A stretch of 64,000 bases of DNA, taken from NCBI GenBank assembly GCA_032718475.1, contig JAUCBJ010000826.1:1-64000 (forward strand), written 5' to 3'. Source of the stretch: Nemertoderma westbladi. Lineage: Eukaryota > Xenacoelomorpha > Nemertodermatida > Nemertodermatidae. Positions 24,198-33,769 of this stretch are shown here, piece by piece. The position numbers and the translations under genes were made by a program. Every line of letters begins with the position of its first letter. Positions within the stretch are counted from its first letter, which is position 1. The notes beneath the pieces were generated by a model that worked only from the letters and a program-made list of their open reading frames with translations, ran no database searches and was not told where the DNA came from.

Positions 24198-25904
24198 CAG
24201 CGTCTGGAGTGGGTGTGTGACTATATTATTTTATATTTGTTCTTATTATTTTATATTTATGTATGTATTATTATGTAATTTTATTATAATCGTTTTCTTT
24301 AATTTTATTTAGTAGAATGTTATTTTAGCAATTATTCAGTAGATTAGTGCAATATATATTCGCGTTTATTACTTAATTACTTATATATTATATATTTAGT
24401 GCGACGGCGAGAAATAATTCTTTTTCTCTTTCCTTACTGTCCGTATTACATTATAAATACGTGACTACAGTAAGATGAAATATCCGTACTTATTAAAGTA
24501 CAATAAAGCTCCTACTATATTCAAGTATTATTGGTAAGTAGAGTATTAGGAATGCAAAATTCAGATCCTCGTGTCTCGGCTAAACCAAGCTCTGGGTAGA
24601 CCTTGGAAACGACTTGCCTCTTCTCACTGACATTGCTTCTTGCGATATTGCTCTCATACCGTATATTAAATAATACATATAGTAGCGTGATGTCCCTTTA
24701 ACAGTAGCGTAAAACGCAAAATAAATCTGTTAAACCCTTTGACCATCTGTAATTCTAGTCGATTAAGATATCGCGGCACCCACCGATATACTTAAAAGAC
24801 AAAATTCTAGAATCAATGGTTAACGTCCCCAGACATGTTCTGGAATAAACCGGTGCCCATCTTAAATATTAACTATTAATATTTATAAAATCTGTCAAAC
24901 AAATACAATAGAGTAACTACTTACAAGTTAACTCTAGAGAATCTATAAATTAAAATCTGTCAAAATTTAGATCCTTTAAAATTCTAGTCAATTAAGATAT
25001 CGTAGCCCTTTCCGATACTCTTAAAAGGACAAATTTCCTAGAATCAAGGATCCCAGTCCCATGATATGTTCTGGAATAAAATTGTGTCTATTTTAATATT
25101 AAATAATAAAATTAACGGGAATAAATTTAAATTCATTTCTTTTAATGAATTTGATAAATTGTCATTTTTATACAATTTATAACATTCCCAAAATTCCATT
25201 AATTAATAGATCATGGGAGCGGAGATTCACCCTATTAAGTATATTAGTGTGCGAGAATCTCCAATATATAGTCAATAGCCGATAAAATTCATAAAATCAT
25301 GTATAAAGAGGAATATTGACAATTAAAGAATTACTATTAAATAGCATCCCAGATCTGTATGCATGAGAATTACCCTAATTCTACTGCTAGCTTTCCATAA
25401 TGTCATCATGGCAACAACCACGCTAGAATTAGAAGTGAGTTAAAAGAACAATAGAAAGCTTGCCCCATTGAATAGCATAAGGAATAAATAGCACACTGCT
25501 AGTATCCAAGGATACCCAATAATAACGTGGCATTCTGGAAGGCACTTGACTAAAGGACAAATGGCCCGAATGTGTGTGGTTTGTGACAGTTGTGTGGAAT
25601 TTGTGCGTTTATAGGTGAATGTTACTACTAAAGTGTGTTTACAGTAGCGAGTCGCAATTGTGAAAGTAGCCCTAACTCTCCAGTAAGAACTAGAAGTAAA
25701 TCTAAGCCTTTGGGACGGACGGTGGAGTGACTCGCGCTGGTTGTTGTGGTCGTTGTGCAGCTACTATGTTGGCGATAGGCACATCGGCGAAAGTACACCA
25801 GCGCTGAGGATCTTGCGCTGTCCGGGGGCCGAGAGGGGTAGGCAGCGACGCCCGCTAGCCTAATTATAACTAATTATAATATTGATAAACTCATATAGCA
25901 GCTA
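24198..25904 (+). other. Spacer between gag-protease and ORF2, copy 1
   Basis: Noncoding and AT-rich. It holds a 100-bp block twice (about 24750-24846 and 24978-25083), each running from TTCTAGTC-ATTAAGATATCG to CATGTTCTGGAATAAA. The inner arms ATATCG and CGATAT can pair. The same pair of blocks is kept in copy 2. A possible splice acceptor, GTGTTTACAG (about 25637-25646), lies before ORF2. Confidence 0.7.
24750..25083 (+). repeat. Duplicated structured block, copy 1
   Basis: Two diverged 100-bp direct repeats about 230 bp apart. Shared parts are ATTCTAGTC(G/A)ATTAAGATATCG, CCGATA(T)ACT(C)TTAAAAG, TCTAGAATCAA and ACATGTTCTGGAATAAA. The short inverted arms suggest an RNA fold; function unknown. 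Confidence 0.65.
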
Positions 25905-27452
25905 TGACTGAGTTGATAGAGGATGATCTTGGTATCAGGGAGAAATATACGCTACCGTTGCAAGCGTTTGTTGATAGCTTGATACGCAGCGACGCTAGTC
26001 CAACTACTACGTAGGACGATGGTCGTTATATCGAACCGCCGATGTCCCAGGAGCAACTTACGCGTGAATTGGACTATCGAAAATTCACTGCTCGCTATAC
26101 GCATCGTAATAGTACGCATATGGACTTCTTAACTACTGGTCATCCTATCGATTTACACGATACGGACGATGTCGACACCGAAAGGGAAATGGTACTATTT
26201 AAATATCCTACCCAGCGGAGTCGGAACGATAAACTGAAAATCGAATGCGAAAATTCTATTCGAAATCGACTCGAAAGAGAAGACGTTAAAGAACCGGACA
26301 AACGCAGTAACTCCAACGTATATTTAGAATTCTTGAGAGAAACGTTGTAAAACCGAATAAATATCACCCGCGTTTCCCCTACAAGACGTGCGTCTTTGGT
26401 ATTATTGCGATGAATGCCCAAAACCCAACCAACAAACGTAAAGATATAAACATCCGCGGAGACGTTGCTTTAAACACGGTTTTACTCGCTATATTCACGG
26501 GAGTTTCGAGCGAAACTTGTTCGATGTATCACCTACGCTCGCTCGATTCAAACGATCCTTAAATAAACCTATGATCAGAGTTCCGGAATACTCGGTCAGA
26601 CCTCCTCATTCCCTAGTTAGACCTCAGACTCTTGATCCTAATAGTATCACGGATCCTCCCGAACTGTACTCACTGTTCAAAGATCTAGTGTTACCCGAAC
26701 AGTTAGTCGGTGGCACTCCGGTTGTGGGCTCCCTAAATATTCACCCATCTTACCTAGTCGGATTGGGACGCGGACATCTAATATCGCCATTCAACCGTAT
26801 CATCGTCCCTGTTTAACCCGATACAACCTGTCACCAAGGCGGAGGAGAGAGTTGTATGAAACGCGTTAGACACTATTCGTCAAAAGATCGGAAAAGGAAC
26901 CTACAATTGTTTAGAGAAACGTAAATTGCAGCAGCAAGTCCAAGCGGTAAACGAATTAGCTTTATCTCAGTTCGATCAGGAAATCCAGAATCTCCAAGAA
27001 GATATCGAACTTGGACGACTCTACTCTAAAAGAGTTTCAGACGAATGCTTCCAACAACAAGCGGAGGAAAATCAGCTTGAGGAGAAGCATATCGATTCCG
27101 ATAGAGCCCGAGAACGCGAGTTGAAAGAATCATCAAACCGAGGAAATTTCTCACTACACACGGTCCACCTACCGCTCTTGTGCAGACGAATCGTCAGGGA
27201 CCAATAAGAGCTGCTGTCTTAAAATGCGCTCTCAAGGTTGTTCGATCTCGTTCCACTGAGGTTGATATAGATCAACCAGGTACCTCGACCGGCGGATACA
27301 TCGACCGTAATTCTAAACCTTCCGATGCAATTGTATTGCACCCTTCACCCAGGAGTTATAGCCCTCCTAGTAAAGTGGCTCGCCTCAAAGAGAAATGGAC
27401 TCTTGCTAGCCTCAAAAAACTGTGTAAATGCCATCCGCGCAAGAAAGACTAA
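25905..27452 (+). pseudogene. ORF2 of BEL/Pao copy 1, unknown protein (broken)
   Basis: Degraded copy of the second gene of this family. It starts MTELIEDDLGIREKYTLPLQ as in copy 2, but a TAG replaces a GAG codon near 26013, a block of about 180 bases is missing near 26350, and further frameshifts follow. Recognisable parts are RELDYRKFTARYTHRN-like sequence (26042 on), IRVPEYSVRPPHSLVRPQTL (26580 on), a Gln/Glu-rich coiled-coil stretch LALSQFDQEIQNLQEDIEL (26955 on) and a basic C-terminus ending KKD (27452). I know no family that it belongs to. It has no signal peptide or membrane helix, so an envelope role is unlikely. Confidence 0.75.
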
Positions 27453-28255
27453 CTGTTTAGAGTATTTTTATATTTTAGAAACTGTGATTTTTTATATTTT
27501 ATAGAATTAAATCCCATTTTCTGGGAGCGGTGTAAAGGCTTTTGCGGAATTAGCTGGTTATTTTCCCCGCAAAGTACTCTGTAGGCGTTTTAGCGGACAT
27601 AAAAAGCCATTTCCTTACTGTACAGGTGTTTTAGTGGACATAAAAAGCCATTTCTTCTGTATGTGTACTTTAGCGGACATAACTAGCGATTTTATGTCGC
27701 AATACGCCAAAATACTCTTGATACAGTGTAGTTCAAGATGACAACATCTATCAGCTGATATGTCCACGTGTAACTTTTTCTTTGTTCTTTGTTCGGTCGA
27801 CCAATCAGAGCGATTTTCATTTTATTTGTACAGAAACCTCCGGGAAATCGCGCAATGCATTATGGTTTATGTTTACCTTTTTTCCTGATGCCAGAACACC
27901 GGCTGTGGAATTATTCTGTGTTTCAGACTTTAGCCAAAACATTAGAACGGCTTTGATCATAGAAACGTATAACTGTTATTCTGCCATACCTGGCATACCA
28001 GACTTGCCGTACCTCTCACCGCATTATTTTACTGCTATTTACTGTCGGTTATTAATTGTATCAGTTGATGGAATATTGTTATATTTGGAGAATATCGATA
28101 AATAACCATAAAACCCCAATCTTCTTGATATACTGAAGGTGAGAGACCGGTTACATATAGCAATTGCGACTTACATTAAAGTGGTTTTGGAGTGAATTTA
28201 ATGCTATTTCATAGGCCCTACAGGTGTCAGTTGCTGTTCTCCTAAGGGGCCGTCC

Positions 28256-29280
28256 TACTACTAGGATCGGCATGCTGCATTGCAGCTGCATTTTTAAGAA
28301 TGCTGTGCCGGCTTGTCAACAAAATTGCACCGCCACAACTCCCTATCACCCATGACATTTGCTAGATCATCCGCATCTTTAAGGCCAGTGTCCTTTAAGA
28401 TGCGTCTCAAGAAAGTCATGGGCTGTCCACCATGCTTATTCACTCCATGAGGCTGCCAAAGTACAAGATTATGCACTGGCTGGTCCTCACGGCGAAAGCA
28501 ATGTCCTGCAAAGCGGAGGCGGTTTTGTTCTAGTGTCAAGCTTGGGGGAACCAATGAGACACCTCCAATGTTATATAGTGTCTGGTTGGAGATGTGTGCA
28601 TTGTACTTGACACAATGAACCCGGCGTAGCATTCTTGTGAATGTGCCATCCAGAGATTTGGTGTCCTCAGCAGTTAGAGCCCAGCATGGACTCCCATAGA
28701 GGAGTACTGGAACTACTGCTGCTCTAAATAATCGGACCTTAAGTTTCCGATTAATTCTCGGTGACTTCCAAATCCTGGAAAGCCTATTCAAGGCTGCCCA
28801 TGCCTTTCCCTTACGTATTCGAAGGTCCTCACCTGACTTCCGGATCCATGATCCCAGGTAACAGAAGTCGTCCACATGCTCAAGCATACCATCCTTTGAG
28901 CTTATGCTCATCCGATCAGAGACTTGCTGAGGACTTTCAAAGTTAACGGTCAGAATTTTGGTCTTTCTGGAGTTAATAAAAAGACCAACACTAGAAGCAG
29001 CATGTTCTAATGAGCTGAGGAGCCGTTGGGCTCCCTCTAATGATTCTGAGAGTACTCCTAAGTCATCAGCAAAGTCTAGATCAGTTAGGTACTTGGCAAG
29101 ATTTCCTCGACTTCTGGAGCCAGTAGGTGGAGTTATCATCACCCCATCATCATTATGATGATCTAAGGACATGCGTAGAACATAGTCAACCACAATAATG
29201 AACAAGAATGGTGCAAGTGTGTCTCCTTGGAGGACGCCCCATAACACTTCAAATGGTTCTGTGTCACCGTCCAAGTAGCC
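28256..29280 (-). mobile_element. 5'-truncated LINE inserted in the MITE
   Basis: A non-LTR retrotransposon 3' end on the minus strand, flanked by a 12-bp target duplication AAGGGGCCGTCC (28244-28255 and 29281-29292). Its 3' end is CCGATCCTAGTAGTA, the same as in the LINE copy ending at 62915. It is truncated inside the reverse transcriptase, as is usual for target-primed insertion. Confidence 0.9.
28294..29274 (-). CDS. LINE reverse transcriptase C-terminal part (partial)
   Basis: An open frame of 326 codons with no internal stop. It starts in the RT palm: GVLQGDTLAPFLFIIVVDYV is the region before the catalytic box, LTDLDFADDLGVLSE contains the FADD active site, and FINSRKTKI and CYLGSWI are the following RT motifs. 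The C-terminal part (GGVSLVPPSLTLEQNRLRFAGHC) is typical of animal LINEs annotated as endonuclease-reverse transcriptase. The N-terminal half, including the endonuclease, is missing, so it is a dead copy, but the preserved frame means it inserted recently. I am not sure of the LINE clade. Confidence 0.85.
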   Translation of the reverse strand: MDGDTEPFEVLWGVLQGDTLAPFLFIIVVDYVLRMSLDHHNDDGVMITPPTGSRSRGNLAKYLTDLDFADDLGVLSESLEGAQRLLSSLEHAASSVGLFINSRKTKILTVNFESPQQVSDRMSISSKDGMLEHVDDFCYLGSWIRKSGEDLRIRKGKAWAALNRLSRIWKSPRINRKLKVRLFRAAVVPVLLYGSPCWALTAEDTKSLDGTFTRMLRRVHCVKYNAHISNQTLYNIGGVSLVPPSLTLEQNRLRFAGHCFRREDQPVHNLVLWQPHGVNKHGGQPMTFLRRILKDTGLKDADDLANVMGDRELWRCNFVDKPAQHS

Positions 29281-30333
29281 AAGGGGCCGTCCAAGTATGA
29301 CGTCAGCACTTTAGGGGGGGGGGGGGGGGGGGGGGTGGGGGGTTGGGAAAATCTGATGACGTGCTGATGAGGGGAGGGGAGGGGGTCAGCCAAAATCTGA
29401 TGTTAGCATGTTCATTTATAGGTGCTAGAAGAGATATAGCAGAAGAGTAAATAGCTTGCCTATTTTAATTGTTCAAAGTCACCGAAGGCCCGTAGCACGA
29501 CCTTCTGTTTCAGTTACCAGTCACCATGTTTCAGTGATTAGGACGCGAAAATTTTTTTAATCTGATTTAGGGGAGGGGGGGAGTCAACGCCTATCTGATG
29601 ACATCTGATTTAGTGGAGGGAGGGGGTCAACATTTTGGGGAAAAGTGCAGACGTCATACTTGGACGGCCCCTTATATGTGACTAAAATTAGTGAAGGTCG
29701 GCAGATCGGTGTGCCGCATTGTGGAGTAGTGTGCATGACTGTGACAGATAACAAAGCATACGTGAATCATTAGCCATCCCGTTGTGTTTAGTGTAAGTCA
29801 TAACTCTGTTTACATACTTAGAGCGCCACGTCCTAAAGGAACTGTTAATATTTCCCGAAAGTGAGTAATATTTGTCAGAGATTATATATTAACGATCAAT
29901 CGAATAGTACAGTAGGCCTACACTGCAATAAGGTCAGAGCTTCCGAATCCAGTCTCCCGGGTAAATCCAGTGGGTGAATGGTCGCACATAGGCTGGCTTC
30001 GGCTAATGTAGTGTATCAAATACTTGTCATAGGCTAAAGTGGATTTATAACCTAGAAGACACCTAAATTTGGCAGGTTAAACTGCTAAAGGTCTAAAAGC
30101 GCGAACAACTAAAATGTTTATTATTTTATTTAAAGGAAGCTAATGATGTCTATTTATATTAGTATATTACAGTATAATATCATTATAATGAAAAAACAAA
30201 GTGGAAGCCAGTAATTTTAAACATAAATCAATTACAGAGAGATTTTCGCCCCAGTCTAACTAAACAACTGTACTGAAATTTTGACTAAAAGTATTTTGGG
30301 CTGGTAAATATCAGGTTCATAATCATTAATTGG

Positions 30334-31531
30334 TGTAAAAGCTTTTGCGGATATAACCAGTCTTTTTTACCGCAATATACCGTGTAGGTGTTTTAGCGGA
30401 CATAACAAGCCATTTTCTCCGCAATGTACCGTATGGGTGTTTTAGCGGACATAACAAGCCATTTTCTGCCGCAATGCGCCTAATACTCTAAAAGACTGGA
30501 ACTCAGATGACGAAATCTGTCAGCTGATTTACTGTAAACGTGGCACATCTCTTTGTTCAGCTCGCTCGGCCAATCAGAGCGATTTTCATTTTATCTTGTA
30601 CAGAGGCCTATGGAAAACCGCGCAATGCATTACGGTTTTTGTTTACCTTTCTGAGCCTCAGAACATCGGCTTAGAAATTATTCTGTGCTTCTGTAGAAGT
30701 TTCAGACTTTGGCCAACATTAGACGGCTTTGATTAGAAGAATGTAAATCTATTATCTGGCCCTACTGGATGCCTTACTGGCCACCAACTGACTGCTGGCT
30801 GAACAACTGCACTGTGCTGACTGAGCAACACTCGGCACCTACCGACATACTGACTTTCACCGCATTATTTTACTTCTGTTTACTGTCTGTTATTAATTGT
30901 TATATGTTGATGGATATGTTGTTATATTTGGAGAATACCGATAAATAATCACAAAACCCGCAATCTTCTTGATTACTGAAGGTAAGAGGGACCGGTTACC
31001 TGTAGCAATTGCGACTTACATTATAGTGGTTTTTGTGTGAATTAAATGCTATTTCATAATCCCTACATGTGTCAGTTGCTATCCTCCTTATATATGATCA
31101 AATTCAGTGACGGTCGGCAGGTCAGTGTGCAGCAGTGTGAAGTCGTGTGCAGTAGTGTGACAGATAATAAAGCATCTCGTAAAGAATGTGCTATTTACGA
31201 AACTCATTAGCCATCTAGTTGTGATTAGTATAAGTCATAACTCTGTTTTATACTTAAAGGAACTGTTAATATTTCCCCGAAAGTGAATAATATTGTCAGA
31301 GATTATATAGTAACGATCAATCGAATAATACAGTAGGTTTGCAACGCAATAAATTTCGAGGCACCCGAATCCAGTCTCCCTTAACTGTGGGTGAATGATC
31401 GCGCATAGACTGGCTTCGGCTAATGTTACTTCATGTGCACTAAATACTTGTTATAGGCTAAAGTCGATTTATAAACAAGAGGACACCTAAAATTGGCAGG
31501 TTAAACTGCTAAAGGTCTGAAAGCGCGAACA
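30334..31531 (+). repeat. 5' LTR of BEL/Pao copy 2
   Basis: Complete LTR of 1,198 bp, TGTAAAAGC to GCGAACA. The first 150 bp form three consecutive blocks of about 48 bp, each with GCGGA(C/T)ATAAC followed by CCGCAAT. The match with the 3' LTR is close; a short block, AAGAAGCGCCACATCCTAA, is missing here near 31255. I found no clear tRNA primer-binding site. The words GAACAATAATAGATTT occur both at the LTR end and again at about 31596. Confidence 0.9.
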
Positions 31532-33769
31532 ATAATAGATTTCAGTTTCTGATTGCAGAGTAGACATTAAATATAGTTGTCTATTGTTCTGGTAAGAACA
31601 ATAATAGATTTTTAGTTTCTTTATTGCACCGTAGGCAATAAAGTCGAAAGTACAGGTCGAACGGTAAGCTGTAGGCCTAACTGCCCAACTACCCGAACCG
31701 GTACTTACAGGTACAACAGTATTATTCGATTTTGATAATTATATACCGGTAGGTCTTGATATTTAATCAGAGACTGCAGCCCTGGTTTTTTATTAGGATT
31801 TTACTTATTTCTGTCAGTTTTATTGATCTGTAAGTGTAATATTGAGCAGAAGGTGTGTAAGCCCGCTCAAATTGTACAAATAATTTGTAGGCTGGATTGT
31901 TGTCTGATTGTTGTTAGGTCTGAAGAGATTGCAGTGTGTGTAGAGTGTATGTCCGATAAAGTACTAGTTAGGAAGGTGGGGGCATCCAGTGTTGTAAGGT
32001 AAATCCCCCCCCGAAAGAATAAGTCGTACTACTCGGTTAGAACGCATACTAACTAACCATTTCGGAGTCTGCATATAATGTAGTTTATTTAGGCTTGTTA
32101 GTAGTCTGCCAGCGTTTGGTCTGTATTTTGTTTGTGTAGTCTGCACGGGTAGCGTAATATTTATTATTCAGAGTATATGCGAGTATTCGCAACCTACATA
32201 ACTCCCCAAGTTTATTCCTACAGTAATTGTGCTTGTTATACATACCGTTATAGTTAAATTAACCCCGGTACTACATCAGGGCTGCTTCGCGTAGGTAAAG
32301 ACTGGTGATTTTATGCTCTAGTCACTCCAGCAGATACCGTGGTTCTTTTAGCTGTACAAGTATATTTAACTGCTGGTTATTTGTTGTATAAGTACTTGTA
32401 CCTAATTTAGGGTTTAGTGTACAGTGCTTTCCGAAAGTAATTAGTGTGTAGGCAGTATATTTGTGTTGTAAAGTGGTTAATAGGCACGTTAGCTCTGGTT
32501 GGCTGCGGTAATTAACTTCTAGGTAAGGACACTCCGGGTACATAACGTAGTACTTATAGAGCTGTAGAGCTAAAGACTATAAGTCGTCAACGGTGGTATT
32601 TTTTTATCTGGATAACGCAATTTGTTTACTACTGCTTAATTATTTTCAAATACCGTAGTATCCTGTCCGTTTGTAATAACCAGAAATTCTAACTCCTTGT
32701 TAGGCTGGTTTGTAGATTTCCTGTAAAATTACCCTAAAATTTGTACGTGTAACTTTTGGAGTTTATTTAGAGATTGTAATCTCACAGAGTAACTGTATGT
32801 AATTTGTAGTAATAAGTAACTTAGTAAAGTAGCATTATTTGTTTTAGTGTCCAACAAGTAGCACTCCACTGAGAGCGTTCAGCTTCTGTGTAGTGACTCC
32901 TCACCCAGAAATAATAACATTTATTTCAAACATTGACAAAAACCCTTGTACGGGTACATAATATATTATAAATCAACTCAAACCGATTTATAAAATAGTA
33001 GGCCTGTTATACATCAATTAGGTCTTAATATCAGTTGGGCTACTGCTTAATAACAGTAATAAAGTAAAGAAAAGTAACCTTAAAATTCAGAAATTCAGTT
33101 ATTCTAAAATTATTGACATTACCGGTATTTATAGTAGGCTTATTATATTTATTTATATAAATTTGGCTGAAATTATATACCGGTATTCTGTAATTAATCC
33201 TGGTCTATAATAATACTTATATATACTATAAGTGTATGCTGTATACCGGTATTTACGATAGGCTTATTATATAAAGGCGGGGTAGCTCAGTTGGTTGAGC
33301 GCCGGGCCTGCAATCTAATGGTTGTAGGTTCAGCCCCGCCAGGGTCCACTCAGCCTTTCATCCACTGGGGTCGATAAAATGAGTACCAGTTGAGTACCAG
33401 TTAAACAACTGGGAGCAAATCTTGGGATAGGAGTAGCGCCCACCCCTACCCTCGGGTAGCAGCTATCGAAAGAGGAGCCTTCGGGTCGCCTCCGGCTTCG
33501 GCCGACCGTTTGCTTTTTTTTTTATTATATTTATTTATATAAATTTATGCTGAAATTATATACCGGTATTCTGTGACAAATCCTAATCTGTAATAATACT
33601 TATATATATACTATAAGTGTATACCGGTATTCTAATATATTATATATATATCGCGTTACATTGAGTAACGATATCGGTAATTAATTACTAGGCTTACAGT
33701 TGATACTGAATTACTAGACTTGCTTTAACTGTCGTTTATAGTAGTAAGCATTCAACTGTACAATCAAAC
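31532..33769 (+). other. Leader of BEL/Pao copy 2
   Basis: Untranslated region before gag. A segment of about 130 bp (TATACCGGTATT, TAGGCTTATTATAT, GCTGAAATTATATACC) is duplicated around 33120-33270 and 33520-33650, and the SINE sits between the two parts. No gene seen. Confidence 0.7.
33276..33521 (+). mobile_element. tRNA-derived SINE (MetaSINE-like)
   Basis: The head is tRNA-like: GGCGGGG acceptor arm (33276) pairing with CCCCGCC, box A TAGCTCAGTTGG (33283-33294) and box B GGTTCAGCCCC (33327-33337). A central block with TCAGCCTTTCATCC and GGGGTCGATAAAATGAGTAC (about 33350-33398) resembles the conserved centre of animal MetaSINEs. It ends with a GC-rich hairpin region and a poly-T tail. 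The 9-bp word TTATTATAT flanks it on both sides (33264-33272, 33522-33530), a good target duplication. The tRNA part has a degraded anticodon arm and is not a working tRNA gene. Confidence 0.88.

Larger units (their letters stand above)
28245..29672. mobile_element. MITE with AGGGGCCGTCC ends, split by a LINE
   Basis: The ends are AGGGGCCGTCC (28245) and GGACGGCCCCT (29672), flanked by TA on both sides; the 5' LTR shows the empty site CTCCTTATATG. Terminal inverted repeats run about 28 bp (GGCCGTCCAAGTATGACGTC against GACGTCATACTTGGACGGCC, read across the split at 29281 on). Without the LINE it would be about 390 bp, with no coding capacity. TA duplication and this terminal sequence fit the Tc1/mariner-type nonautonomous elements. 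A poly-G tract (29317-29340) lies inside. Confidence 0.88.
27531..30107 (+). repeat. 3' LTR of BEL/Pao copy 1 with nested insertions
   Basis: Starts TGTAAAGGCTTTTGCGG after the purine tract and ends AAAGCGCGAACA next to ACTAA. Apart from the insertion at 28243-29674 it is almost identical to the 5' LTR; I see only a few substitutions and one loss of about 23 bases near 29755. That points to a fairly young insertion. The open frame 27782-28105 is the LTR-internal frame also seen in the 5' LTR. Confidence 0.9.
16610..30112 (+). mobile_element. Non-autonomous BEL/Pao LTR element, copy 1
   Basis: Bounded by LTRs at 16615 and 30107 and by a perfect 5-bp target duplication ACTAA (16610-16614 and 30108-30112). 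Order: 5' LTR, leader, gag-protease, 1.7-kb spacer, ORF2, polypurine tract CTGGGAGCGG (27521-27530), 3' LTR. The 5' LTR has lost its last 160 or so bases and the neighbouring primer-binding region. The 3' LTR contains a MITE that itself contains a LINE. The reverse transcriptase and integrase core are absent at the same place as in copy 2, so the family moved with enzymes from elsewhere. The coding frames carry stops and frameshifts. Confidence 0.9.

Noticed and set aside
24800-24850. AGACATGTTC as a p53-type half site in the element spacer
   Set aside because: A 10-base degenerate match is expected by chance; it lies in the repeated structured block and no second half site is next to it.
33276-33345. 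A tRNA gene
   Set aside because: Boxes A and B are good, but the anticodon arm is degraded and the sequence continues into a SINE body with a poly-T tail and target duplication.
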